Below are positions 13,871 to 26,200 of a stretch of 64,000 nucleotides of DNA, in pieces. A program made the position numbers and the translations under genes. Under the pieces are notes generated by a model. That model did no database searches. It was given only the letters and a program-made list of their open reading frames with translations, and was not told the origin of the DNA. Every line of letters starts with the position of its first letter. Position 1 is the first letter of the stretch. The DNA is from Bugula neritina (Eukaryota > Bryozoa > Gymnolaemata > Cheilostomatida > Bugulidae): NCBI GenBank assembly GCA_964035545.1, contig OZ037766.1, positions 28,152,673 through 28,216,672 on the forward strand, in the 5' to 3' direction.

Positions 13871-15049
13871 AAAAAACCTGTTCATCGGATAGAGTACTAT
13901 GAATTTCATAGAGTTATTGCACTAATAAAATAATTTTTAAGATATTTACCTTTTTGTGTGGCAAGTGAGTGGCCATGGAGGTACAAAAATAAATTCAAAA
14001 AAAGCCTATTTGAATGCTGTTTCGATGCTATGTTTTAAACACTTGGTCTTCCTGCTTTAAAACAAATTGCTTTCATGTTTATAAAATACCAAATGTTCAA
14101 ACTTATTCTAAGATAAAGCAAAATGTATTTTTAAATATTGTTTTGTATGCTTTAAAAATAGCATGTCTATAAGTAATATTGACCCAGGAGAAAAGCTGCA
14201 GTTGCAAACGCCTGTTATTTTTTAATAGCTTTGACAAACTTGTAGAAGAAAACATGCGACAGATTGTAACAGTCATATCATAGCTTTTAACCATTGTAGT
14301 AGCAATAATTTAAAAAGTTGCATGAATACCAAAATAATTATAAGGAAAAAGTTTCCAGAAAGTAGAGAGATACAGTTATTATTTAATTCTACATTTAAAT
14401 CACTAGAAGATCAAATTATATTAGCATGGCTGTTCTAATTGTAAACTTTATAAATCCATTTTATAGTGCCTATATTATATGCAGTTTTCTTTTGTTTGAT
14501 GAAATACTAAAATTAATACCTTTCCCATTACAAGCAGGAAAGTAGCTAAAAGTCATGTGCATTTTAAAGAACATAATAAGGCGCAAATATTTTTGATCCG
14601 ACACACATACGTAAATAACTATATAAAGAATATTTTATTTTGCTATACTTTGCCAAACTTGGTTATTTTTGAAATTAAAGCATGAGTTTTATCTGAATTA
14701 AACTTCTGTTTATAAGCTAAAAGACTATTATGGAAATGCAAAACAAGACAGTATATTAGACTACTGACAAAATTAAAAAATCAATTTTAGATTTGCTACA
14801 AAATTAAGCTTATATGAAGAAAAAACTTTTCAATATATTTTTCTATAGAAGCATGCCCAACTGCAGAAGAAAGACCCAGTTTTAACAAGTCTGATTACTC
14901 ATTGGCTGTAAATGGAGTTGCTGTTACTGGTAGCATATATTGCCAACGGATGGATGATCTAAACACTTTGTCTTTTCTCAATCTTCCCACTGGTGCAGCC
15001 AGTAACTATCAGATTGGTAAAGATGAAGATCAAGAGTGAGTGCTATAAC

Positions 15050-15345
<296 letters not shown>

Positions 15346-15348
15346 TAA

Positions 15349-15691
15349 GCCTAGGGCCACACTGTGCGTATTTTCGCATGCGAAAATTAAAATCACAAGT
15401 AGCAAAGGTGTCCACTGTAGCGTCAGTGATGCGTGATAAATAAAGCTTTCATTTTTAAATCGCACTCGCTTTCAATTAAACGCAATTTACTGGAATGTAG
15501 CACTAAATAAAGAAATTGGACACGCTGAATAGCTACCAGCCAATTAGGTGACGACGACAGAGACGATTCGCACTTGCGTTGAAAATGCAGAGCGACAAAT
15601 GCGAAGGTTTTCTCAACGCGCACAGTGAACACCTTTGCTACTTGTGATTTCAATTTTCGCATGCGAAAATACGCGCCGTGTGGCCCTAGGC
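15349..15691. mobile_element. MITE copy 1 (343 bp), long terminal inverted repeats
   Basis: Ends begin GCCTAGGGCCACAC, and the left and right arms stay complementary for about 65 bases through TTTTCGCATGCGAAAATT. The core has no coding capacity. It is embedded in a (TA)n array in intron 4 of PAN-GON copy C, so the target duplication cannot be read clearly. A shortened relative lies at 32.9 kb. Confidence 0.8.
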
Positions 15692-15693
15692 TA

Positions 15694-15695
15694 TG

Positions 15696-15746
<51 letters not shown>
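15694..15746. repeat. (TA)n array, continuation after the MITE
   Basis: Same ATATGTAT pattern as the array left of the MITE, showing the element inserted into a pre-existing TA tract. Confidence 0.9.
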
Positions 15747-15747
<1 letters not shown>

Positions 15748-15877
15748 TGTAAATACAGACTGGTGACTTTCCCAAGCAGGTTCATAACTGCCACCTTGCT
15801 GTTCACTTTGAAAATTTTATTTATTCTCAGCAAAAATGTATATATGAAAAACATATATCTGCAATGTAATTGGGCAA

Positions 15878-16130
15878 CAGCTGTGGTTTAGAGTTTAGAG
15901 CGTTTGGTTAGTAAATACAAAGTTATGGGTTTGAAGAAAAGGCCATTGGTGATGTTAGAAAGAGCATCTAGTGATAATTCCTCCTGTTCCTCATCTGACT
16001 AAGTCTTTAGTCAAATGAGGAATACAAAAGAAAAACCCACAAAAGAAAAGTAACAAGAAAAGTAACAAAAAAAGCCCTCCCATAAGTGGTTTCTCACAGA
16101 GATGGCGACTCTAAATTTGCGCTGGTTTTT
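15878..16130 (+). mobile_element. tRNA-derived SINE-like element, second copy
   Basis: Head CAGCTGTGGTTTAGAG with GGGTTTGAAGAA at B-box position, then AGAAAGAGCATCTAGTG, matches the 13.7-kb fragment in order. The body continues to an A-rich stretch and CACAGAGATGGCGACTC. In intron 4 of copy C. Confidence 0.5.
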
Positions 16131-16782
16131 TATTTTTAACGTAATTGGCTGAATAAAAATTAGGCACTCTTTTGTATTCAAATTAATTATTCTATTATTT
16201 ATTTATCTACATTAAATTTGCAGATTTACAAAGTATGGAATAGACTTGGATAGTCTGACTCTGAGACTAAATGACTTCACGTTTGCTACTTCAACCAGGG
16301 GATCTGATAAACTGCAGATTGGATACGTAGACAACTGTTCAGGTTGTGGAGGACGGACTAATACTAGAAGTAGAATTTACTTAGACATAACCGGTGAGAC
16401 TAACAATACAATCAAATTCAAACTCAGCTTGCTTTAAATCATACAGACAACAATGTTTGTCATAATTATAGTTATTATGACATTATCAGATACCAAAACT
16501 TATCAACAGTAAATTGACTTGTATTCAACACAATACATTTGGTGGCATGTTTGTAGGCACTCAGTTTGAGTTAGAAGATGACGTGACTTTGAGTTGCAAT
16601 GGATACATTGCATATACTTACCGCAATTATAGAACTTCGCAAAGAGTTGAGACACAATGTACTGCATGCTGCGGCGGTGCTTTTTTTAGAAGTGGCTATG
16701 GAAGCAGCGGTGGGCAGATTTCTTTACGTATTTTAAAATAAATTTTCAATTTTGAGGTTCCTTAATCATATTATATAAGTTA

Positions 16783-16788
16783 AATAAA
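16783..16788 (+). promoter_or_regulatory. Polyadenylation signal of copy C
   Basis: Canonical AATAAA about 40 bases after the terminal TAA of copy C, at the same distance as in copy B. The 3' end signals of the broken copy are therefore still intact. Confidence 0.55.
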
Positions 16789-17532
16789 CTATCGATTTGA
16801 AATTTTAAGTTAAAAACTTATATAAAACTGTCATCTCATTTTGTTATACTGTTAATTTGAAGATTTAATTGATGCTTAATTTATAGTACCAGTTTTATAT
16901 ATTTTTTTTGTATAGATGTTTTCTCAAAACTAAAATATAAAAAAACTCATTTATATATAATTGAATTTTTTTAACTTACACATATAATGTAAGAGTTAAT
17001 TATAGCAGTAACATAGTTATGGTAACATTTTTAAACATGTAATATTCACTTGTGTAAATTTATTAGTTATGGCTATTGTGTTCTGTTGAAAAATTTCTTA
17101 GAAAAACCAAACATAAAAACCATATTTGTTTTTTTCTATATTTATATTGTTTGGCATAATTTTAAATGCTTCATTATCCTTGTAAATTTTTTAAAAATAT
17201 AAATTATGCATTTAAAACAGAAATATATATATGCAAAAAGGTGTTGTAAACATATTCTCCATGGTCAGAAGCAAAAGCACTTTACAAAAGCATATTATTT
17301 AATTTTGCCTAATAATTTTACAGCCAACAAAATTTAAATAAAATGATTTGGTTTAATTGGATAATGTTAAATTTTATATACATGATAAATTTACATAAAA
17401 AGATATTTATTCATCATCATTGAGTTAAGATATTTTATAATAATGCAAATACTAAATTTATAGTTATACAAACCCAAAAATATTGTAGGTGCACTCCAAC
17501 CTAAATGCATGATAGTCAAATACAATACAAAT

Positions 17533-20500
17533 TTAATTATCTTTGCAAGTTCTGCTACTAGCATCATAGCTGAGAGTGCTGTTGGAACACCTTGCAATCA
17601 GAACTCTTTCTATAACCTCCCCATCTGACATCTTCTTAGCTGGAATCAGTCTAAAACAATAGGTTCAACTGTACTACCTATTATTATTATGCAGATTTTG
17701 TACTACTCCCTGTAACAAGTTGCTAACTAAGCTCATATTAATTAACACTGTTGTCAGACTACAAATTACAAGCTTTATAAGTGAGGGCATATTATTTTTT
17801 ACAACTGCATCGTTGCATAAAATACAGGCTCTACTTAGTGTTTTGTAATTTGTAAAAATGTTATTTAAATTTAAATCGATAAAAGTACTTACAGCTTATT
17901 ACTTCCAAAAATAGCTATTTCTAAGAATTTAGTTTCTGATTGGTGCAGCATCTCTAATAAGGAAACCTGTACGGTAAGGCAACTGGTAACTCTAATGTGT
18001 CAATAGAGTAGACATTGTCAGTAGGCCAGAAAAGATTCAGTTCATTATTTTTACATTGATATGAAGGTTGTTCTTCAGTTGACATGTTGCAGTCTACAAA
18101 ATATCAATTTTATAACGTCTTATATATTTGGCAAAACTGTTGTAGCAAATCAATAGCTAAATCTTTTTTGCTTTACTCGGCAGCTTGAATTATTAGTAAC
18201 AAATGGAAAATTTACCAAAATAATTGCCAAAGAACAAAAAAAATGCTTTTCAGATTGCTAATATAAAATATCTTACTTTTGAAATATATTCATTACAGTT
18301 ATAGGTCGTAGTATTCTCCATAAACAAAATGGCCAATACTTTTGTTGTGTAAGTGTTATATCACTAGGAAGCCAGTTTAGGGAAAGCTGCATATATTCTA
18401 CTAACATATATTAGTTTTTACAAAGGGTTAAAAAGTTGAACTTACAAAGCTTATTGTGAACTAGGAAATTATCATAAATTTTAGTTGCAATTTTAATCAG
18501 TATGAAGTGTATAATGAAGTTCTAATTTAGTTTAGGTTGGTAAAAGTTGCAGCCCTGCTGGACTGCATTAGGTCTGCTTAAAAATATAAAAGTGTGCTGC
18601 TTTTATTTCACTCGGAAGTACAGAATATTTTGAAAAAGTCTTGAAGCAAATTAAAGCAATTTTAAAATTGCAAATACAGGCATATATAATCAACTATATT
18701 GAAATAGTGTTGATTAAGAGATACACCTACAGTTTCCACATATATCTTGAAGTTGTCTTCTTCTTTGTGATAAATTTCTACCGAGAGAGTCTCGGACGTA
18801 AGCATTAGCCTGAGAACTACATTTAAATTCAAAGGCAGAAGCAAAGTACAATCTCTTAACAGCAGGGGAATCTACAGATAATAAAAAAAACATCTCCAGC
18901 TTCAAACAAATTTATAAAAAAGTTAGTCATATTACGCATGGCACCTTAAGAATAGTGATCTATTGTCATCCATAATAAATCACAGCAATTTGGATTCATT
19001 ATAATAAATAAGTTATGTTATTACAAAAATAAGCTAATCTTTTGCGGCAATGCTAAAAAATGTGACTCTATAAGTTTATAATTTTTAAATAGACCTAAAT
19101 TTTCCAGCCAGAGAAAAACTTTTGTGCTCCTAATGATTTTTTAATCATAGCTTATATTATTACCATTTAAATCCAACATTGATATCTACATAAATTAATA
19201 GCCAAGATCTTATGAATTGCAGGTCAGGTAAAGCAAGTACAAATGATAATGCATGCATTTGATTGGTCGTCATAACTGTGAGTAAAAAACTTTCATAGAA
19301 AATAAGTAAATGTAATCAAAGGCGAGGGATTTTCATATTTGTAAAATGTTTCATTTAATATTATGAATAGACTTCTGCACATTTCAAATAATTCTGGTAC
19401 ATAGTGTTCAATTGTCTTGCTCTGACATCAGCAATGATGGTAAATGCGATGTCTTCCTTTCTTTGATAAAAAAAGTTCGATTGGTGATAAAATAGTAGGT
19501 ATTGTGGTTGAAAAAAAAGTAAACATTTGCGTTCCACTTCTACAACGTTTTCAGGCAAACTACAGCATATTGCTCTCTTTCTTAATTTTAATTCCAAGTG
19601 GTCATAGTGAGTATTCAACAGTAGTATGACAATAGTATAAATCACAAAGTTCTACATAGCTAACTACTTTGACTTAATTTTAATTTTGTTTACATTTCTA
19701 TAGTTTTTGATGTAAAAATTTTTTAGCTTTCAACTTACTGTTAATTTTTTCATTGAATCAACAAAGTTTTACATAATAGTTTAGTTTAAATAGTTTAGTT
19801 TACATAGTTTAAATTAAATTAAACTGTTAAACCACATACACGTAGCTTTGGTATATGGTTTTTGTGAAACTTGTAAAATTTCCTAGCTTCTAACTTTTAT
19901 AATCTCACGTATAGAAGATTAAATTAGTATTTATTCTTAGTTGATATGATCATATAAAACTTTTGCCCTCACTGGGATTTTAACCTGAGAACTCCGGCTA
20001 GCAAGCAGGCACTTGCTAATCATTTCACCACAGGGGCTACTGGGTAATCTTAACATTATACACATTAAGAGGTAAGTTTCATTTGAGGGAAAGTTTATAG
20101 GAATAAAAACATTCAACCAGCTACCTACAAATTGGTTGGTTAAAATTAAATACCAGGCTCTTATAAATTTTATAAACTGTCTACTAATTTGATTTTAGGT
20201 ATTAAATTATTGTTGTGTGTATATGCAAATATTTAACTTTTGGCATGCAAATTGCTATACACCTTTCAAGTAACATAATCAATTAGTTGGAGGGGTATTC
20301 GGTAAAGTTAGAAGGCAAAGTCAGATAAATGGCTCAATTGGCTCCTGGTAACAAAAGTTTGATGAAAAGTCAATTTGGCACAATTTTCAGCTTTTAAAAT
20401 ACAGTGAAATGCAAAATACTTTTTTAAATTTTACTGCTGTGGTTATAGGAGCGTATAACAAAAACTTTTTATATGCTGATACCAATCTGAGTTGTGATAC

Positions 20501-23284
20501 AAAGACAAAAGATATAAGAAAACAGTTGCAGTAATAATACTGCAGTCATTAACATATAAGATTTAAAACTCACTTATTATAGAAATGTGATAAATGTTAA
20601 ACAAGGAGTTTTGTTCTCTTGTGACTACATAATTTCCTTCTGGGTAGTATCCAGTGTATCCACATTGTAAATGAACTTTCGCAACATCTTTTCCAGGGTG
20701 AATGTAGACTGTAGTGTTTTTTAAAACACATGACAGAGGCAAATTTATGTCTAAAATATGTAAGAGTATATGACATTATGATGATGGTATTACTGCAGGT
20801 ATGTCCTAATTTTCTTTTAGTTATCCGCAAAGGTTTATTTGTATAATTGATATTGAAATATAATAAAAGTGCTAGTATATGCTAAAAAATATACACTTTT
20901 GATAATTTCAGTCACTAAGCTTAGCTTTTAAATTTTTATAGTGACTTTAAGGAAACAAAGTGTTCTATTTGAACTCGATTTGATTTTCTATGCACCCTTG
21001 AGGCTATACGAAACTACATTATTAATTCTAACTTTATTTATTTGCTCAATCTACAAACTGGGAAACATTGTAGGTTTCTATAGTTTGAAGCATCACTTGC
21101 CTGTAAACATCATAATATTGTTTTTCGCTCCAACTAACAGACTTGAGCCAAGTTTTAGAAGAGCTAAAGGAGCATTATCTAGTTGAAAACTGCTTGTACA
21201 GAGGTCTTCTTCATTATGGCATATCGGAATGACCAACTCTGTATTCAAATCAAGAAGTCTAAGTACTTTATTTCCATTCTCAGCAATTAAAAGTTTATTC
21301 TTTTCTATTTCAATAATGCCATAAGGATAGAAAAATTTAGACTGCGAAAAGCTGCCATAAACATGTCCTGCAGATTTTTCTCCTGCAATCTTGACGTTGG
21401 AGACTGAGTCATTACTAAATTTAACCAGAGAAATATAATGACTGTTTGTTACAAATAAGCCTCGATCATTGACCCACAAAGCATTTTTCGGAAATTTGAA
21501 TCCAGAACTAATAACAGTACTAAGTTTGCCAGTTTCTTTGTTTACAGCTCTCAAGGCTTGATTGAAACGATCGGTTACAAACAGTATCTGATTTGTGTTG
21601 TCAACTTCTACACTCCAAGGTTTGTTCATTTTGCCAGTGTTGACACTTCCTTCTACAAACCCTTTCATTTCACATGTCCCAGCTAAGGTATGTATCCTGT
21701 TGCTTAACCTGTTCAACATCTTGATACAATGGTGATTATACGCTACTATTACCACATGCGTTGTGTTCAGTTGTTTAAATCCTGTTAAGTGGCTCGATTT
21801 GATTGAGGTTATAACTGAAGTTGTCTTTCCATCAGTTGTCTGAAGGTCTTGCCACGTACTGAACAGAATACTTCCATCATTTTTGTACAGATCCAGTTCC
21901 ATGTGCCGAATGTTTGCAGATAAGTTAGCATATAGCTTTGAAGACTTGAAAGAAGCACTGCAATAAAAATTTGCACTATATAGTTTTATTGAGGTATAAA
22001 AATTTAAACTTTTACTGTAGGGCAGAAGTATATTTGTAATAATAAGTTTGAGAAAAATTATTTTGTTAAAAAGGTATTTCCAATCTTTTAAATACAGCTA
22101 TTCAATGCCACACTTGGCTTATGAAATTTAAGTGGGTAGCACAGTAAGCTTACTGAATATTGCGATAAGAAGATATAATAATATGCATAAAATACCTTGA
22201 ATTAGGAAACTTGTTTGGACAATGAATGGACCAGACTTTTATATCAAATAAAATCTAAAAATATAAAAAGTAAACTTTAGAAATCCATTGTAAGTTGAAG
22301 CAAATTGAAAAAACTAAATTCAAGACTTTAGTTTGTATTTTTACTCAATTGACTTTATCACTACGCATGGTTACTATATCTACTTTTGAATATTTAAAAC
22401 TGTCTCATATATAAAAATTTTCAGAAAATTCAGTTTATGTCATAAATATCTAAATATATATACACACGTATATTATTCAATTTAATAAAATAGATATACA
22501 TGGCCAACAGAAATTTATTTACTGTCCATAAAAATATATTACATATGTTGTAACAGTGGAAATATTTTAAGTTCAAAACTGTTTATAGGTGTTTTTGTGT
22601 GTATTTTAAAAATGACGGGCATAAAAAATATTGCGTAAACTATAATTTATGGTAAAATAAGTTAAAATTGGTGTTGAACTGCTGGGCAATTTTTTATCAC
22701 ACTTCTTATAGCTTTTATTTTGCAGCACCTTAAAATAAAGTAGGCTTTTACTTATGCAACATTTGGCCAATGAGCTTCAAAAAGACAAGAAAGCAGTTGA
22801 GCTGTGGTACAAGCAAAATGAAAGCTTAAAACACAAATGTTTTATTCTAACATTTATAAAATAATTTTGAAAGTATATGTAAAACAATGTCATTCAAATG
22901 TAGATACATGTTTAAATTGTTTTTGATTATAATGTGGTATAAAAGTTTACAGTAAAATGACTAAAGGCTGAAGAAATTCATTTTAAAAACTACTTGCTTT
23001 TAAGATGGTTAAATGATTTTAAGCAAAAACCAATTTATGCCAAGTTACAGAGTTAATCTTAAATTAAAAATACAGAAGTGCAAATAAGTCATATTGTGCA
23101 AATAAATATCTTTTTAAGCTATTTCATGTTCCAGCTGTTTTAATTCAAGTGATGCATGGCTTACAATGCAAAGTGCATGTTTAGAACATATTTCATCAGC
23201 ACAAAATATCTGTAAAAAATCTTGATTCACGGGCATGATCTCTGCAGGGAGCAGAAAAGAACTTAGTCCATAAAACTCATGCAT
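17533..23284 (-). CDS. NHL-repeat (beta-propeller) protein with PAN-like N-terminus, apparently extracellular
   Basis: Seven exons in minus order: 23284-23165, 22254-22196, 21957-21101, 20750-20574, 18871-18731, 18093-17967 and 17650-17533. All phases agree, giving about 532 residues if ATG at 23284 is used. The first two exons carry a PAN-like pattern (FCADEICSKHALC ... SIHCPNKF). The 857-base exon encodes the propeller: repeated units such as MNKPWSVEVD, ILFVTDRFNQALRAV, GLFVTNSHYISLVKF and KLLIAENGNKVLRLLDL have the hydrophobic spacing of NHL repeats. The last four exons are Cys-rich and end CSNSTLSYDASSRTCKDN. The junction after the propeller exon uses a GC donor. The 5' end is uncertain: no convincing signal peptide follows the ATG, and an alternative acceptor at 23242 would imply a missing upstream exon. 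Propellers of this kind bind protein or other ligands; no catalytic role is visible. TTTATT at 17406-17411 is a minus-strand poly(A) signal. Confidence 0.75.
19966..20045 (-). mobile_element. tRNA-like SINE head
   Basis: Read on the minus strand: GTAGCCCCTGTGGTGAAATG, a Leu/Ser-like arm GCCTGCTTGCTAGCCGG, then B-box-like CAGGTTAAAATCCCAG. The stems do not pair well enough for a working tRNA. It lies in an intron of the NHL gene. Confidence 0.45.
21099..21106 (-). other. GC-AG splice donor of the NHL gene
   Basis: The coding frame leaves the propeller exon at ACAG followed by GCAAGT. It joins in phase to the acceptor at 20751 to read FTDINLPLSC. No GT donor near by preserves the frame. GC donors with an otherwise perfect AG|GCAAGT context are a known minor class of U2 introns. 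Confidence 0.65.
22754..22864 (+). other. Short coiled-coil-like open segment
   Basis: A 36-codon ORF within an intron of the NHL gene on the opposite strand. Its composition (QHLANELQKDKKAVELWYKQ) is rich in Glu, Lys and Gln and unlike the surrounding A/T noise. There is no clear acceptor or donor. It may be an exon or remnant of a plus-strand gene, but I cannot connect it to one. Confidence 0.2.
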
Positions 23285-23299
23285 AGATTACCCAGCTAG

Positions 23300-26200
23300 T
23301 TGAGCATTACTATCCTTTCTGGAGAAAATAGTTATGACATTGCTAGACAATGCATGAGGCATTTGATAGCGATCTCAGGAATATTTCCTTTAAAAAGTAG
23401 TCCAATGTTTATTGTCAACTTTTTATACAGAAGCAGTTATTGTAATTACCAAACCATGCAATATTTTTTCTACTTTCTTAGTAGAAAGTATATACATGTA
23501 CTCGTTTAGCAGCTTCAATTAAACATGAATTGAAAAGTAAGTATTTATATATAACTTACTGCAACACATATAAACCACTTCATTCTGCCTTATGTTTTCT
23601 CTCTGAACTTCTATCACAGTCTATAGCTTACTAATGTATATAAGCTATTTCAGCCATTTGTCTATAGCTGCATGGTTTGACTTTGTATCTTGGCAGCTGT
23701 AAATGTAATGTAACTAACTGTAGCCACTCTGTTTTTGTTTTACTATAGCAGTTGAAATTAAATTTAGTGCTGGTTTTAATAGTTGAAATCAAAAACATTT
23801 CTACATAACAAAAAAAACATGTTGTGTATGAGAGCATCAAATTCGTAAGCATGCAGCTATTTGAGCTAGAAAAGGATCCTGAATAGTTTTTCAGTATAAA
23901 TCTAATATCCGCTAAAATAATAGCTTTAAGAGTGGAAGAGTGCAGTGAGTAGGATATATAAGAGAGCTCTTTTCACCTGTATATATATGCATTGCATGGT
24001 TACTCTGCATGGATATCCAATAGCATAATATTAGTCTCACTTAGTCATGTATCAACTGTGTGAAATATCACAGAACTTTGCAAACTATAAAGGGTAAAGC
24101 ATTATTGAAAATATGTTGAGGTGTGTTTTGATTTGATTACCATCACAAAATATAATGGTAGTATAGCTATCTATAGCTGATATAATTTTCAGCTGCAAGC
24201 ACAGCAAATTATTGATTGTCTAATTATAGGCTTGTAGATCGTAGAGAAACGCTGCTAGTAAGCAAATCTTTAACATTTTATGAAATTTCTAGTCATTTTT
24301 GGTGCACAAGATATCAAAAGTTTAGTTGTTATATGTAATGTCATATATAGCATTTTAATCTACACTGTATTAGTTTTGACAATTGCATTCTTAATCGTAG
24401 CATGCAGGGTAATAAAGTATTATATTGCATTGTCTTTTAATATAATGTAACTTGTAACCATGTTTAAATAATCTTTCTAGGTATATAAGATGCTTTAAGT
24501 AAACGCAACATAACGTTCAACCACAAAAAAATAGTTTTTATAATTTCTTAAAATAATCGAAGAGATTAGAAGTTTTAATAAAACGTGAATTCAGTAGAAA
24601 ATTTTTAGTTGTAGGAACAGAAGTCAAGTATGTATAGTTTTGAAATTATCAGGTTTTGTTACAAAGTTATTTAGTAAGCCATTCCTCTGTAACTGGGAAT
24701 TTTCAGACGCATGCATGCAAGAAGCTGTATGTTCTACCAGATGAGTTGTGGGCTTACTGGCAAAAATCTTTGGCCTTGTGTACAAAATGATCAGTAAATC
24801 ATAGGTTAAAATAATAGCAGTTTTGGTAAGAGTGCTGCAGACTGATTCTAATAAATTTACAAAGAGTTTATGTACTTGGGTTGTTGCTACTGTACCAGAC
24901 AAATGTCTATTAAATAAACATAATTGTCCTTAGAAATACCACAATGATTAGTCCACTTTAAACCTGGTAAACTGCCACTGCATAACCCTATAGGGTATCA
25001 ACATAGCCTAGCACCTATAGCAGAGGTAGGACAAGAATAACATAACCACAATGACATGGCCACAGATTCAATAGTTAGCACAAAGCAGATGAATAATGCC
25101 TGCTGACTATGTCACCCAAGCAAAGACAGAAACTTTAATGAGGTAATGAGGTGAATAAAACTTTCGTTTATTGTTTTAAAGCTTTCATATCATGCAGCAT
25201 AATATACAGTGAAATTGAATTATAATATAGTCAGGTGCAAGTAGTTTTCAATATAGAAAGAATTCTTGGTTTTATCTCAACCATGTGTAATCCTTTATTA
25301 AATTACAAATTTGTAAAATTGCCAAATTCTTTCATAGCTTAAATTTTATGAACAAGAACCTGCAGTGAGTATTCATAATCATCTATGCTGCTGTACTTGT
25401 CTATATAGTATTTATAATCATCTACACTGCTGTAGGCTACTCGTCTATGGTATACATTTTTCAGACAAAATGTTTTAATTTTGTGAAAATATTCACATTC
25501 AAATTTTAAAAATATTTTTTTAAATTACTTATAAGACTTTACCATGCCACCATAATATTATCTGCATTGATAACATTTACAAATAACATTTTTTTCTTTT
25601 TATTTTTGTGTTCTTAAATTAAATTTTGTTGTAATTAAGGCATATCGACTTAGCTACCCTGAAAAATCAATTAATCACCGATGTAAAAATGTTCTTTTTA
25701 CTTGAAAGAAGTTATATTGTTGTTGAAAAAAATGATAGTCTTGTTTCATACACCTTCATTACCAGGAAAAATGTTTACTAAATTTGCTTAGACTGAAAAT
25801 ATGTGCTATATGCCTTATAATGCAAAAAAAACAATATTATAATAATAATATGATCCTCAAATAAATTATACAACATATTTTTCTATTATTATTTCTATAT
25901 AGTAAGCTAATTGATACATTCTTCTTAATTTATTAAAACTTATATTGAAACTTAAAATAATGTTGGGTTACAAAAGCCACATTAATTGTTAAGTTATTGC
26001 ATTTCTTTAAAAAAGAGACTTGGCATTTCTAGATGGCCCTGAAAACTGTGAATTTCAATGAATCGAAATTTATTAACAAAATAAAAAAATATTATTGTTA
26101 AAGTCAAAGTTGTTTCCTTTGCATACAAAACATAATCTATTGCATCATTCTGTATGTTAACTTTTTATAATGAGCTGCATTGCATCAATTGCATTACCAA

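Noticed and set aside
19361-19645. 94-codon minus-strand ORF in an NHL gene intron
   Set aside because: The neighbouring exons join in phase without it, and no acceptor or paralogue supports it.
19966-20045. Functional tRNA gene
   Set aside because: Acceptor and T-arm pairing is poor and the loop lengths are wrong; a SINE head fits better.
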